Origin: Dermatophilaceae bacterium Sec6.4
Lineage (GTDB): Bacteria; Actinomycetota; Actinomycetes; Actinomycetales; Dermatophilaceae
Reading direction: 5' to 3'
Assembly (NCBI GenBank): GCA_039636865.1
Contig: CP144172.1
Coordinates: 496,001-560,000, forward strand
Length of the DNA stretch: 64,000 bases
In this document: positions 9,423 through 18,958 of the stretch, piece by piece
Layout of the letters: the number at the start of each line of letters is the position of its first letter
Position numbering within the stretch: the first letter of the stretch is position 1
Notes under the pieces: generated by a model
What the model saw: only the letters and a program-made list of their open reading frames with translations
What the model was told of the DNA's origin: nothing
The model's database searches: none
Translations under genes and position numbers: made by a program

Positions 9423-10403
9423 ATGCTCGGTCTCATGTCCGGTCTGAACGCCTCCGGCACAGAACTGTCGACTCACGCGGTGCACGGACCCGCGCTCGTC
9501 GCGGTGCAGGTGGCTGCGGCGGTCTGTGTCGGGACGTACGCGCTGAATGCCTACGGCCGAAGCAGTCGTTCGGCGCGGCGCTCGATGATCCAGCTCGCAG
9601 TGCTGGTCGCACTTGCCGGGCTCGGGGCCGCATGGGTGGTGCAAGCAGGCGCAGGCATCTCCATCTTCGCGTTCAGCAGCGTGGTGTTCGGGCGGCTGCC
9701 CAAAGTGCGGCGCCGACTGCTGGTCAGCGCCGTCGCGGTGCTGGTGTTCGCCCTGTTGGGCGCGTCGTGGGTGCTCTTCCCGTTCGCTGCACTGGTCGCT
9801 GTGCGGGCAATGAATCTACTGGGGTCCGGCTCCTGCTCGACCCGCTCGGGCCGTGGGCGCCCCAAAGCGCGGGGCTGGGAAGGACAGTGCTGGCAGGGAT
9901 GGGGTGGGGATGGACAGGGCCGGATGTGCTCTTCGGAGCCGGTCGACCTGCGCAAGTCGGCGTCCACGTCGGATCACACGGCGTCCCCCGTACCGGGCCA
10001 GCCTGATATCTCGGCCTACGTCCAGCACAGCGGGGTGCCGCCCGCAGCCGCTGCTCTGGTGCGGGAGATCGACGAACGGTCGACCGCTGCGACCGCGTAT
10101 CTGGCGCAGCAGGGTCGCTCCAGCGGCACCGAGGCGATTGAGGTCGAACGTATTCGGGACGACTACGCGCCGGAAGCGGTCCGTGCCTACCTTTCGCTGC
10201 CGCCGTGGTCGGGCGACGACACGGTCCTGGCCGACGGCAAGACAGGCACCCAGCTGCTGGTCGGTCAGCTTCAGCTGCTGACGCAGAGGCTGCGGCAGAT
10301 CCAGGATTCAGTCGCGCTGACCGGTGGCGAGCAGCTACGTACCCACGGAGCATTCCTGCGTGACCGGTTCCCCACGGATCGGGATGACTCCCTGTCGTTG
10401 TAG
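9423..10403 (+). CDS. Hypothetical membrane protein
   Basis: The 326-aa product is not recognised. The N-terminal 130 residues contain about four hydrophobic segments (around 22-41, 54-73, 77-92 and 98-128). A 60-residue Gly/Trp/Cys/Ser-rich linker follows, then a soluble, probably cytoplasmic helical domain (about 190-326) with many Gln, Glu and Arg residues. The ATG has a GAGAGGGG site 7 nt upstream. The linker is compositionally odd, and the alternative frame across 9820-10000 is also open, so a compensated frameshift or recent linker expansion is possible. It lies alone between the biotinyl protein and a TetR gene. Confidence 0.65.
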   Translation: MLGLMSGLNASGTELSTHAVHGPALVAVQVAAAVCVGTYALNAYGRSSRSARRSMIQLAVLVALAGLGAAWVVQAGAGISIFAFSSVVFGRLPKVRRRLLVSAVAVLVFALLGASWVLFPFAALVAVRAMNLLGSGSCSTRSGRGRPKARGWEGQCWQGWGGDGQGRMCSSEPVDLRKSASTSDHTASPVPGQPDISAYVQHSGVPPAAAALVREIDERSTAATAYLAQQGRSSGTEAIEVERIRDDYAPEAVRAYLSLPPWSGDDTVLADGKTGTQLLVGQLQLLTQRLRQIQDSVALTGGEQLRTHGAFLRDRFPTDRDDSLSL

Positions 10404-10536
10404 GCCACCGCAAGGCCGTCCCAGACGGTTGCCGGACCGGACCAGATCTGATGCCGGTACGCATTATGGACACGAGAAACCTCGTTGGGCCCCTACGATC
10501 AGGGCGTTCCAGTGAGGTATCTCGGAAGGTAGTTCC

Positions 10537-11172
10537 ATGACGCGCACCCGTCCCGCCCGCGCGGAAACCCGCCGCAAAGTGCTCGACGCGGCATATCTGG
10601 TGTTCGGCGAGCGCGGCATCGTCAATACCTCGTTGGAAGAAGTAGCGGCCGCGGCCGGGCTGACCAAGGGTGCGGTCTACTCCAACTTCCGTTCCAAGGA
10701 CGAGATGGTCCTGACCCTCATGGAGGAGCGCGCAGCCGGTCGGGTTGCCAAGAGCCTGCAGGCCGCCCGGGGTGCCACGACACCGGCACAGGTCGCCGAA
10801 CACATCGGCGGTGTCCTGGTGCACGAGATGCGCGCTGACCCCATCTGGCACCGGTTGCTGGTCGAGTACGCCGCGATGGCTCGGCGAGACCCGGACATCG
10901 CGGACAGGCTGCGCCGCAGCCGACGGGAAATGCGCGCAATGCTCACGGAAGTACTGGTCAGCCTTGCCGATACGTTCGACGTCAGGCTGCCGATGCCCGC
11001 AGCTGACCTGGCCGTCGTGCTGCTGGCCGTGAGCAACGGGTTGGCACTGGAGGCCGACATGGAACCCGAGGGGGTGCGCGACGACCTCTTTGCGCGGGTT
11101 CTGAGCACCCTGGCCGGTGAGGCCGTGACCACGGTCGTCGGCGCGAGGCTGCCGGCCCCGGTCGACGGCTGA
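10537..11172 (+). CDS. TetR/AcrR family transcriptional regulator
   Basis: This 211-aa protein has a typical TetR N-terminal HTH (residues about 10-55): ETRRKVLDAAYLVFGERG, then SLEEVAAAAGLTKGAVYSNF and the SKDEM turn. The C-terminal ligand domain is unassigned. The ATG follows a GGAAGG site. No divergent target gene is adjacent, so the regulated promoter is unknown; autoregulation is the default guess. Confidence 0.9.
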   Translation: MTRTRPARAETRRKVLDAAYLVFGERGIVNTSLEEVAAAAGLTKGAVYSNFRSKDEMVLTLMEERAAGRVAKSLQAARGATTPAQVAEHIGGVLVHEMRADPIWHRLLVEYAAMARRDPDIADRLRRSRREMRAMLTEVLVSLADTFDVRLPMPAADLAVVLLAVSNGLALEADMEPEGVRDDLFARVLSTLAGEAVTTVVGARLPAPVDG

Positions 11173-11190
11173 CATCGCGTGTTGATCGCG

Positions 11191-11232
11191 CCGAACAGGC
11201 CGCCTTCCCTGGTGGGGAGGCGGCCTGTTCGG
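11191..11232. terminator. Bidirectional hairpin terminator
   Basis: The arm CCGAACAGGCCGCCT and its reverse complement are separated by a 12-nt loop. It sits between the convergent TetR and ino1 genes and probably ends both transcripts, although no long U tract follows. Confidence 0.75.
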
Positions 11233-11248
11233 TATTACGCAAGCAGAC

Positions 11249-12328
11249 TCAGCGAGCCTCGGTGCCTGCGATGAAGCCCTCGAGCTTGGCGCGACCGACC
11301 TCATCACGACGCTGCTCGGGCGGGGACTTCATCAGGTAGGACGAAGCGGACAGCAGTGCGCCGCCGATGCCACGGTCCTTGGCGATCTTCGCGGCGCGGA
11401 TCGCGTCGATGATGATGCCGGCGGAGTTGGGGGAATCCCAGACCTCGAGCTTGTATTCCAGGTTCAACGGCACGTCACCGAAGGCGCGGCCTTCCAGGCG
11501 CACATAGGCCCACTTGCGGTCATCCAGCCACTGCACGTAGTCGCTCGGACCGATATGCACGTTGCGGGCGCCGAGGTCGTGCTCGAGGTTGGAGGTGACG
11601 GCCTGGGTCTTGGAGATCTTCTTGGACTCCAGGCGCTCACGCTCGAGCATGTTCTTGAAGTCCATGTTGCCGCCCACGTTGAGCTGAAAGGTGCGGTCCA
11701 GCACCACTCCGCGGTCCTCGAACAATTTGGACATGACCCGGTGGGTGATGGTCGCGCCGACCTGGGACTTGATGTCGTCACCGATGATTGCCACACCCGC
11801 GTCCTCGAACTTCTTGGCCCACACGGGGTCGGAGGCAATGAAGACGGGCAGCGCGTTGACGAAGGCCACACCTGCGTCGATGGCGCACTGCGCGTAGAAC
11901 TTGTCGGCAGTCTCTGAACCCACGGGCAGGTAGGACACCATGACGTCGGCCTTGGAGTCCTTCAGTGCCTGCACGACGTCGACGGCCTGCGCGTCGGATT
12001 CTTCGATGGTCAATGCGTAGTACTTGCCGATGCCGTCCATCGTGGGACCGCGCTGCACGGTGATGCCGGTAGGCGGCACGTCTGCGATCTTGATGGTGTT
12101 GTTCTCCGAGGCGCCGATGGCCTCGGACAGGTCGAAGCCGACCTTCTTGGCATCCACGTCGAACGCGGCGACGAATTCGACGTCGTTGACGTGGTACTCA
12201 CCGAACATCACGTGCATCAGTCCGGGCACGGTGTGGTCCGGCGATGCGTCCTTGTAGTACTCGACACCCTGCACGAGCGAGCTCGCGCAGTTACCGACGC
12301 CAACGATGGCGACGCGGATGGATCCCAT
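11249..12328 (-). CDS. ino1: Inositol-3-phosphate synthase
   Basis: The 359-aa enzyme converts glucose-6-phosphate to 1L-myo-inositol-3-phosphate, the precursor of phosphatidylinositol and mycothiol. The Rossmann motif [14 protein letters not shown] is at the N-terminus, and [15 protein letters not shown] plus [12 protein letters not shown] match the actinobacterial type. I start at the ATG at 12328: an AAGGAG site lies 5 nt before it, whereas the GTG two codons earlier would overlap that site. The ribosome binding site lies inside the end of the upstream padR gene, so the two are coupled. Confidence 0.93.
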   Translation of the reverse strand: MGSIRVAIVGVGNCASSLVQGVEYYKDASPDHTVPGLMHVMFGEYHVNDVEFVAAFDVDAKKVGFDLSEAIGASENNTIKIADVPPTGITVQRGPTMDGIGKYYALTIEESDAQAVDVVQALKDSKADVMVSYLPVGSETADKFYAQCAIDAGVAFVNALPVFIASDPVWAKKFEDAGVAIIGDDIKSQVGATITHRVMSKLFEDRGVVLDRTFQLNVGGNMDFKNMLERERLESKKISKTQAVTSNLEHDLGARNVHIGPSDYVQWLDDRKWAYVRLEGRAFGDVPLNLEYKLEVWDSPNSAGIIIDAIRAAKIAKDRGIGGALLSASSYLMKSPPEQRRDEVGRAKLEGFIAGTEAR

Positions 12329-12330
12329 GA

Positions 12331-13008
12331 TCACTCCTTCTTGTCCTGCGCCGGTTCGGCCAGCAGGTCTTGGTGGTTCGCGGCCGGGGTGGCCTCAGTT
12401 GCGGTGACAGCAGTAGTTGCGGTGGAGCTTGGTGCAGGCCTGGTAGCGGTGTAGACCGAGCGTTCGGTCTCGATGAGCTCAGACAGCCACCTGACCTCGC
12501 GCTCGGTGGAGTCCAGGCCGTGGCGGTGCAATTCGGTGGTGTACGTGTCGACACGTTGGCGTCGCGCGGCGTTTGCCACCCGGGCGTCATCGAGGCGCTC
12601 CTCCAACCGACTGCGCCGACCTTCCAGGATGCGTAGCCGCACATCGCTGCTGGCGCGTCCGAAGAAGGCGAAGTGAACGTCGAAGTTCTCGTCTTCGAAG
12701 GTTGCCGGCCCGGTCTGCGACATCAGCGACTGGAACTGCTCTTTGCCTTCTGCCGTCAGCTCGTAGGTGATGCGGGTGCGCTTGTTCGCGGCTGCGGCCC
12801 GCAACGGACTGTCTCCGTCTTCGTTCCGCTCATCGATCCAGCCGCGCTCGACCAGCGAGCGCAGACACGGATAGAGCGAGCCGAAGGACACGGCGCGGAA
12901 GGCGCCGAGCACTCCGGACAGTTGCTTGCGCAGCTCGTATCCATGCAGTGGGGCGTCGTTGAGCAGGCCGAGAACGGCCAGCTCGAGAATCGCACCACGT
13001 CGGGACAT
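12331..13008 (-). CDS. PadR family transcriptional regulator
   Basis: The 225-aa protein begins with a PadR winged helix ([23 protein letters not shown] split over residues 6-28, then [18 protein letters not shown]), followed by a Vir-like dimerisation domain and a low-complexity Ala/Thr tail. The start at 13008 is the Met before SRRGAILEL, the usual PadR beginning; the 15 extra upstream codons run through the operator. It is the first gene of a two-gene unit with ino1, two bases before the ino1 ATG, so it probably controls inositol synthesis and itself. Confidence 0.9.
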   Translation of the reverse strand: MSRRGAILELAVLGLLNDAPLHGYELRKQLSGVLGAFRAVSFGSLYPCLRSLVERGWIDERNEDGDSPLRAAAANKRTRITYELTAEGKEQFQSLMSQTGPATFEDENFDVHFAFFGRASSDVRLRILEGRRSRLEERLDDARVANAARRQRVDTYTTELHRHGLDSTEREVRWLSELIETERSVYTATRPAPSSTATTAVTATEATPAANHQDLLAEPAQDKKE

Positions 13009-13027
13009 ATATGCGACGGTACACCCG

Positions 13028-13050
13028 CGATGTATCGGTTCGATACATCG
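13028..13050. promoter_or_regulatory. Perfect palindromic operator before padR-ino1
   Basis: CGATGTATCG and CGATACATCG form a perfect 10-bp inverted repeat with a 3-nt spacer, 20 nt upstream of the padR ATG. It contains the ATGT/ACAT half-sites typical of PadR operators and lies in the divergent region shared with the PBP gene, whose start is 53 nt away. Autoregulation is inferred. Confidence 0.75.
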
Positions 13051-13102
13051 CAATCCTGCACGACACCGCTGACGTGATAGCTGGGACCGTTACTCTGCAC
13101 CG

Positions 13103-15406
13103 ATGAGCGACGAGGGGCCGATCGGCGACGCACCTGAAGATGGACCCACCGGACAGCGGTCCCGTCGGCGCGGCAGCAGCCCGGCATCCGGGCGCTCGCG
13201 GCGTCGTTCCGGGCGCAAGCAGCACGGTCTGCTCTTCAAGGTCATCACCCGCTCGATCGCCGGACTTCTTGCGTTGTTCCTGATCGGTGTGGTCGCGCTG
13301 GTGGTGTTGTATCAGCGCACGACCATCCCTCAGCCCGGCCAGGACGCGGAGAAGCAGGTCGCCGTCGTCTACTACGCCGACGGGAAGACCGAGATGGGCC
13401 GGATCGGGCCGGTCAACCGGCAGAGTGTGCCGCTGTCCAAGGTGCCGCAGAAGGTGCAGTACGCGTTTCTCTCGGCGGAGGACCGCAATTTCTACGACAA
13501 CAGCGGCGTGTCACCGACCGGTATCGTCCGCGCGGCGTGGGCCGATGTGCGTGGTAGCGCGCAGCAGGGCGGCTCGACCATCACGCAGCAGTACGTGAAG
13601 AACTACTTCCTGACGCAGGACAAGACGGTCAGCCGTAAGGTCAAAGAGATCATGATCTCGATCAAGATCGACCGGAAATACACCAAACAGCAGATCCTGG
13701 CCGATTATCTCAACACCATCTACTTCGGGCGCAACGCCTACGGCATCCAGGCGGCGTCCCAGGCCTATTTCGGGGTTGACTCCAGCCAGCTGACTGTTGC
13801 CCAGGGTGGTTACCTCGCCTCGGTGATCAATGCCCCCGCTATTTTCGACCCAGCCAACGGCACCGACTCGGCCAATCGCGCACGAGCGCGGATGACGTAC
13901 GTGTTCGACGGGATGGTGAAGAAGGGATGGCTGACCCAGGCTGAATCGTCGGCCCTGACGTTCCCGAAATTCGCCGCGCGTAAACCCGCCAACAGCCGTA
14001 CCGGTTCCAACGGTTTCCTGGTGGCAGCCGTGGAGCAGGAGTTGTCGAACAAGCTGAAGCTGTCCGAGCAGGACATCGGTCGTAGTGGCTTACGCATCAC
14101 CACCACGATCGATAAAAAAGACCAGGCAGCAGCGGTACAGGCGGTGAAAAACAGCGTCGACAACACCGGTAGGAGTGCCAAAGATCAGGTCAACACCGGT
14201 CTGGTCGCGATGAAGCCGGATGGCGCAGTGGTCGCGATGTACGGCGGCGCCGACTACCAGAAATCACAGTTCAACTCCGCGACGATGGCGGCGGTGCCAG
14301 GCGGTTCCAGTTTCAAGGTATTCGCGTTGACGGCCGCACAGGAGAAGGGGATTGCCCTCTCCACCAGGGTCAGCGGGGCGAATTACCTCAAACTACCCGG
14401 TGTCAAAAAGCCGCTCACGAACTCCGGCAACGAATCGACGGGGTTCATCACGCTTCGGACGGCCCTCACGCAGTCGATCAACACGGCCTTCGTGCGGTTG
14501 AATCTGCAGCTCGGAACGGGCAGGACACTGGCTGCGGCCAAGCAGTTGGGCATTCCGGCCAGTGATCGGGGGATGAACTCGCCGAGCGCCATCGACACTC
14601 TCGGAGTCGCAGACGTGCACCCGATCGACATGGCGACGGCGTACAACACTCTCGCCGCCGACGGCAAGCGTGCCGATGCCCACTTCGTGCAGAAGGTCAC
14701 GAGCGAGACGGGCAGCTACAGCTACACCGCCCCGTCGGCCACGCCACAGGTTGTGAGTAAGAAGATCGCCAACAACGTCGCCAATGCAATGGGGGGGCCG
14801 GTCTCGGACCCCAATGGCACCGCCTACCAGACGTTGCGTGACTTCGGTCGTCCCGCAGGCGGCAAGACCGGGACCACGGACAACTTCCGGTCAGCGTGGT
14901 TCACCGGTTTCACACCAGGTCAGCTGACCACCTCGGTCGGTATGTACGCCGGGGACGGCGGCGCCAAGACGTCACTGGCCAAGGCGGGCAAGACCTTCTA
15001 CGGCGGCGAGGTCCCGACGCAGATCTGGAAAGATTTCATGACCCTCGCGCTACAGGGTCAGCCGGCGCCGAAGCTGCCGGCAGCCACCGATCTCGGAGGT
15101 GGTTTCACCAGCGGTGGAGGATCGAACGTACCGCCGCCGGCCAGCACGACGACGCAGGGGCCGACCAGTTCGTCCCCGTCGTCTTCGTCCTCCTCCTCGT
15201 CGTCGAGCACGACGTCGACTCCCTCATCGACCAGTTCCAGCACTGCCCCGACCACCTCCACGCCGCCGCCGACCCCGACCAGCCCGAGCACCACGGCGCC
15301 AACTCCGTCGGCGACCCGCACCGTGGTGCCACCGGTCCTTCCCTCGGCGCCCAACACGCCGGGGGCCCCACCGAACCCGGGAGCGTCTGGGAGTAGCAGT
15401 GGCTGA
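13103..15406 (+). CDS. Class A (bifunctional) penicillin-binding protein
   Basis: The 767-aa protein would polymerise and cross-link peptidoglycan. A basic cytoplasmic tail (1-42) and one transmembrane helix (about 46-69) precede a GT51 transglycosylase domain with the catalytic glutamate in SAEDRNFYDN (E126) and GGSTITQQYVKN. The transpeptidase domain shows S402-x-x-K405, S458-x-N460 and K588-T-G. The last 90 residues are a Ser/Thr/Pro-rich extracellular tail. It diverges from padR and is followed by the GT87 gene, the order found before rpsF in many actinobacteria. Confidence 0.95.
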   Translation: MSDEGPIGDAPEDGPTGQRSRRRGSSPASGRSRRRSGRKQHGLLFKVITRSIAGLLALFLIGVVALVVLYQRTTIPQPGQDAEKQVAVVYYADGKTEMGRIGPVNRQSVPLSKVPQKVQYAFLSAEDRNFYDNSGVSPTGIVRAAWADVRGSAQQGGSTITQQYVKNYFLTQDKTVSRKVKEIMISIKIDRKYTKQQILADYLNTIYFGRNAYGIQAASQAYFGVDSSQLTVAQGGYLASVINAPAIFDPANGTDSANRARARMTYVFDGMVKKGWLTQAESSALTFPKFAARKPANSRTGSNGFLVAAVEQELSNKLKLSEQDIGRSGLRITTTIDKKDQAAAVQAVKNSVDNTGRSAKDQVNTGLVAMKPDGAVVAMYGGADYQKSQFNSATMAAVPGGSSFKVFALTAAQEKGIALSTRVSGANYLKLPGVKKPLTNSGNESTGFITLRTALTQSINTAFVRLNLQLGTGRTLAAAKQLGIPASDRGMNSPSAIDTLGVADVHPIDMATAYNTLAADGKRADAHFVQKVTSETGSYSYTAPSATPQVVSKKIANNVANAMGGPVSDPNGTAYQTLRDFGRPAGGKTGTTDNFRSAWFTGFTPGQLTTSVGMYAGDGGAKTSLAKAGKTFYGGEVPTQIWKDFMTLALQGQPAPKLPAATDLGGGFTSGGGSNVPPPASTTTQGPTSSSPSSSSSSSSSSTTSTPSSTSSSTAPTTSTPPPTPTSPSTTAPTPSATRTVVPPVLPSAPNTPGAPPNPGASGSSSG

Positions 15407-15509
15407 ATAACCCCGTCCAGATGTCAGGTTCGGCGGGTCTGGTGGCCTCCGGACCCGGCACAATCGACATTTCGCCGACCTTCGAGCATGGGCGCGTAGC
15501 CTTCCGCCC

Positions 15510-16853
15510 ATGACCCAGGACGGACAGCGACTCCGCGTGCCGAGTCGAGGGGATGGCGTCGCACGAGTGGCGACCGAGGTGATCGGGGGACCGGTCGGGC
15601 GGTTCGCGAGGGTCGGCGCCCGAAGCTGGCTGTACGTCGGCGCGGTGTTGTCCTCGCTGGCCAGCGTACTGATCGCGCTGGGCGTCGTGCAGAAGAACCA
15701 CTGCGAAACAGTCGGTTGGGGCGGACCGGGCGCCTTCTGGCGGGCCTGCTACTCCGACCTGCCGGTGGGAGCGGGTGGTTCGGCCGGCGCTACCCCCTGG
15801 AGTGCGGGCGGGCCCGGACAGACCCAACCAGCGCTGACCGCATACATCACGTGGGGATTGCAGCACCTGGTGCCAAGCGGCGGAACGATGCTGCATCGCC
15901 AGCAGCTTTTCTACGGAATTTGCGCGGTCGTCATCACCGCCCTCGTGGCCGCCACGACCATCGCCACGGCCTCAATGCTGCGCGGATCGCCATGGCAGGC
16001 CGCGCATGTCGCGCTGAGCCCGGTCCTGATCACCGCGTCGCTGCTGTCACTGGACATTTTGGGGGTCGCGCTCGCAACCGTCGGGATGGCCCTGTGGATG
16101 CGTCGGATGCCAGTTGCTGCAGGCGTGCTGCTCGGTGCGGCGGTGATGGCCCGTACCTACCCGCTCATCATCATCGCCGCGATCGTGCTGTTGGCGCTGC
16201 GCGAACGACGTGGGTCGGCTGCCCTTCGCATGCTCGGTGCTGCCGGCGTGGTGATCGTCTTCTTCATGGTGTCCGCCGTCGCGGTGGGCGGTGACCCGCT
16301 CGCGCCCTACCGCGCCTGGGGTGCCGCAGGCGCGTCGTACGGATCGCCGTGGCTGGTCGCCGCGATCCTGCACGTCAAACTGCCCGCCACGGCTCTGACG
16401 ATCGTGGCGCTGCTCGGCTGGCTCGCGGCGCTGCTCGCCGGGATGCTGCGGGTGAGCATGCCGCATCCGGTGCGCCTGGGGCCTCTTGCGCTGATGATGC
16501 TCGTGATCGTGATGGTGACCGGGCGCTCGTTCACCCCGCAGCAGTGTCTGTGGGTGCTGCCGCTGCTCGCGGTCAGCGCGATGCGATGGCGTGAGCACCT
16601 GGCGTGGGCGATGGTCGAGGTCGTCTACTTCGTGATGGTCTGGATGTACGCCGGGAGTGCGTCCAACCCTGCGAAGGCGCTCGCACCCGCCGGGTACGCG
16701 GTGTTCTGCGTGGTCCGGCTCGTCGCCTACGGCGGGTTGGCCTTTGCGGCCTGGGAGTCCGCGGAGGATGTGGATGAGCAGATGCAGCCTGTCGTGCGTC
16801 GACCTGCGCCGCGGACTGACGCGGATTTCCGCGCGAGCCGCACCCCCGCCTAG
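15510..16853 (+). CDS. GT87/DUF2029-type integral membrane glycosyltransferase
   Basis: The 447-aa protein has about ten hydrophobic segments and the layout of polyprenyl-phosphate-mannose-dependent GT-C enzymes. An extracytoplasmic loop after the first helix carries the DLPVGAGG region, close to the acidic residue expected in GT-C active sites. It follows the PBP gene by about 100 nt and precedes rpsF, as in related genomes. Acceptor and sugar donor are unknown; mannosylation of lipids or envelope polymers is the family expectation. Confidence 0.8.
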   Translation: MTQDGQRLRVPSRGDGVARVATEVIGGPVGRFARVGARSWLYVGAVLSSLASVLIALGVVQKNHCETVGWGGPGAFWRACYSDLPVGAGGSAGATPWSAGGPGQTQPALTAYITWGLQHLVPSGGTMLHRQQLFYGICAVVITALVAATTIATASMLRGSPWQAAHVALSPVLITASLLSLDILGVALATVGMALWMRRMPVAAGVLLGAAVMARTYPLIIIAAIVLLALRERRGSAALRMLGAAGVVIVFFMVSAVAVGGDPLAPYRAWGAAGASYGSPWLVAAILHVKLPATALTIVALLGWLAALLAGMLRVSMPHPVRLGPLALMMLVIVMVTGRSFTPQQCLWVLPLLAVSAMRWREHLAWAMVEVVYFVMVWMYAGSASNPAKALAPAGYAVFCVVRLVAYGGLAFAAWESAEDVDEQMQPVVRRPAPRTDADFRASRTPA

Positions 16854-16951
16854 ACTTGGCCACCGTGCGTCACGCACGCCCTGTGGACAAACCCCACCGG
16901 CTGTCGGTGCTTTCGGGCACAGTGGCATCCCAAGGTAGGCCAACGGGTGAC

Positions 16952-16997
16952 ATCCACCGGCAGCACCGGTTCGTAACGAAATGGTGCTCCGGGTGAT
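16952..16997 (+). promoter_or_regulatory. Structured leader of rpsF, candidate S6:S18-binding motif
   Basis: Within the 221-nt gap before rpsF, AGCACC (16962-16967) pairs with GGTGCT (16983-16988), extended by a helix pairing the ATCCACC side with the GGGTGAT side across small bulges that include a CCG. A stem with a bulged CCG is the known hallmark of the autoregulatory S6:S18 element in rpsF leaders. The assignment is by eye. The rest of the gap holds a strong AAAGGAGGTG ribosome binding site at about 17055-17064. Confidence 0.35.
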
Positions 16998-17074
16998 GGC
17001 GTGGCGACGACGCTGCAACCCTCCTGTCACGGAGAGACCGTGACCGCTTGAGACCAAAGGAGGTGGGTTCACTT

Positions 17075-17362
17075 ATGCGTCAATACGAATTGATGATCAT
17101 CCTCGACCCCGAGCTCGATGAGCGCACCGTCCAGCCCTCGCTGGACAAGTTCCTCACCGTTGTCACCAAAGACGGCGGCACCGTCGACAACATCGACCTG
17201 TGGGGCCGACGTCGGCTTGCCTACGACATCTTGAAGAAGTCCGAAGGCATTTACGCCGTTGTCACCATGACGGCTGAATCCGCGACGGCCAAGGAGCTGG
17301 ACCGTCAGCTCGGCCTGAACGAGTCGATCCTGCGCACCAAGCTCCTGCGCGCCGACGCCTGA
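17075..17362 (+). CDS. rpsF: 30S ribosomal protein S6
   Basis: The 95-aa protein begins [17 protein letters not shown] and contains the S6 signature GRRRLAYDI near residue 50. The ATG at 17075 is preceded by AAAGGAGGTG at normal spacing; an in-frame Met nine codons earlier lies on the ribosome binding site and is rejected. First gene of the rpsF-ssb-rpsR-rplI unit. Confidence 0.97.
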   Translation: MRQYELMIILDPELDERTVQPSLDKFLTVVTKDGGTVDNIDLWGRRRLAYDILKKSEGIYAVVTMTAESATAKELDRQLGLNESILRTKLLRADA

Positions 17363-17418
17363 GACGACTCCTCGTAACCAACTCGATGAGTTAGACGACA
17401 GGAAGCAGAGAACACACC

Positions 17419-18069
17419 ATGGCTGGCGAAACCGTTATTACCGTCATCGGTAACCTGACCGCTGATCCCGAACTGCGTTTCACTCCCTCGGGCGCTGCCG
17501 TAGCGAACTTCACCGTGGCTTCTACGCCCCGGCAGTTCGATCGGCAGAGCAACGAGTGGAAGGACGGCGAAACTCTGTTCATGCGTTGCGCCATCTGGCG
17601 AGACGCGGCAGAGAACGTGGCAGAGTCGCTGACCCGTGGTTCGCGGGTCATCGTCTCTGGTCGGCTGAAGTCCCGCTCGTGGGACGACAAGGAAAGCGGC
17701 CAGAAGCGCACTGCAACGGAGTTGGACGTCGAAGAAGTCGGCCCTTCGTTGAAGTACGCAACGGCAAAGGTCAACAAAACCCAGCGCGGTGGCGGCGGCG
17801 GGGGTGGCGGCTTCGGCGGCAACTCCGGCCAAGGCAACTCCGGTGGCCAAGGCGGTTTCGGCGGTAATTCAGGTCAGGGCGGCGGCAGCGATGCGCCGGC
17901 CAATGACCCATGGGCAACCGGCGGCAACTCGGCTCCATCCGGAGGCCAGCCCAACAACGGCGGCAACTCCGGTCAGGGCAACGGCGGCAACTCCGGTAAC
18001 CAAAATGGTCAGGGTGGTCAGGGCGGCGGCTGGAACACCGGCCCGTCGTACGACGAACCACCTTTTTAG
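17419..18069 (+). CDS. ssb: Single-stranded DNA-binding protein
   Basis: This 216-aa essential SSB has an OB-fold at residues 1-115 ([36 protein letters not shown]). Its long Gly/Asn/Gln-rich linker contains repeated GGNSGQG-type units, and the acidic tip ends DEPPF, used to recruit replication and repair partners. The linker is encoded by near-identical repeats, a likely site of length variation. It sits between rpsF and rpsR in the conserved actinobacterial order. Confidence 0.96.
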   Translation: MAGETVITVIGNLTADPELRFTPSGAAVANFTVASTPRQFDRQSNEWKDGETLFMRCAIWRDAAENVAESLTRGSRVIVSGRLKSRSWDDKESGQKRTATELDVEEVGPSLKYATAKVNKTQRGGGGGGGGFGGNSGQGNSGGQGGFGGNSGQGGGSDAPANDPWATGGNSAPSGGQPNNGGNSGQGNGGNSGNQNGQGGQGGGWNTGPSYDEPPF

Positions 18070-18171
18070 ACCGCTGGATTCGATTCCTGCACCACCTGTC
18101 ACACCAGTTCATTCACTTCAACCATCCCGAGCGCTGATGCGTTTCGGGCTCTCACGAAGGAGAGCACCACG

Positions 18172-18408
18172 GTGGCTAAGCCAGTAGTACGCAAGCCCAA
18201 GAAGAAGGCCAACCCGCTCAAGGCGGCGAAGGTCGAGAACATCGACTACAAGGACACCGCGCTGTTGCGCAAGTTCATCAGCGATCGCGGGAAGATCCGC
18301 GCACGTCGGGTGACCGGAGTGTCCGTCCAAGAGCAGCGCCTCATCGCCACGGCCGTCAAGAACGCCCGTGAGATGGCATTGCTGCCCTACTCCAGCTCAG
18401 CACGCTGA
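18172..18408 (+). CDS. rpsR: 30S ribosomal protein S18
   Basis: The 78-aa protein starts at GTG ([14 protein letters not shown]), with a GAAGGAG site upstream, and contains the S18 core [19 protein letters not shown]. The Cys residues of zinc-binding (C+) S18 paralogues are absent, so this is the zinc-independent form. It lies in the rpsF-ssb-rpsR-rplI unit. Confidence 0.96.
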   Translation: MAKPVVRKPKKKANPLKAAKVENIDYKDTALLRKFISDRGKIRARRVTGVSVQEQRLIATAVKNAREMALLPYSSSAR

Positions 18409-18425
18409 GCGGAAGGGAAACGGAT

Positions 18426-18875
18426 ATGAAGCTCATCCTCACTCATGAAGTAACCCAGCTCGGCGTGGCCGGCGACGTGGTGCAGGTCAAGGACGGCTAC
18501 GGCCGTAACTACCTACTCCCGCGTGGCCTCGCAATGCAGTGGACCAAGGGCGGCCAGAAGCAGGTCGACTCGATCGTGCGTGCCCGGGCGACCCGTGCGG
18601 TCAAGACGCTCGAGGACGCGCAGACGATGAAGACCCGTCTGGAGTCGGCGACCGTCACCGTCCCGGTTCGCGCAGGTAGCGCTGGTCGGTTGTACGGCGC
18701 TGTCACCAGCGCCGACATCGCGGACGCGGTCAAGGCCGCCGGTGCGGGCCCCATCGATCGGCGCACCGTCTCGGTGACGTCGCCGATTCGCGCGTTGGGC
18801 GGTCACGAGGTGCAGGTCCGTCTGCACCCCGAGGTTCAGGCACAGCTGCGACTGGACATTGTCGCGGCCAAGTAA
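18426..18875 (+). CDS. rplI: 50S ribosomal protein L9
   Basis: The 149-aa protein begins MKLILTHEVTQLG and includes the L9 signature GDVVQVKDGYGRNYLLPRG. The N-terminal RNA-binding and C-terminal domains are joined by the expected long helix. It is the last gene of the ribosomal/ssb unit and is followed by a very strong terminator. Confidence 0.97.
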   Translation: MKLILTHEVTQLGVAGDVVQVKDGYGRNYLLPRGLAMQWTKGGQKQVDSIVRARATRAVKTLEDAQTMKTRLESATVTVPVRAGSAGRLYGAVTSADIADAVKAAGAGPIDRRTVSVTSPIRALGGHEVQVRLHPEVQAQLRLDIVAAK

Positions 18876-18885
18876 CACGCTCATC

Positions 18886-18930
18886 AACGAGTCAGCCCCG
18901 CAACCGTCACGGTTGCGGGGCTGACTCGTT
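18886..18930. terminator. Long-stem intrinsic terminator
   Basis: A 21-bp perfect stem (arm begins AACGAGTCAGCCCCG) with a TCA loop is followed by TTTT on the plus strand. It ends rplI and also lies just beyond the stop of convergent terD. Confidence 0.9.
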
Positions 18931-18958
18931 TTCAGTAATTGCGCAGGGGTGAGCGAAC

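Noticed and set aside
9724..11307. 527-codon minus-strand open frame over the TetR region
   Set aside because: It overlaps a clear TetR gene and has low-complexity Arg/Pro-rich translation without motifs.
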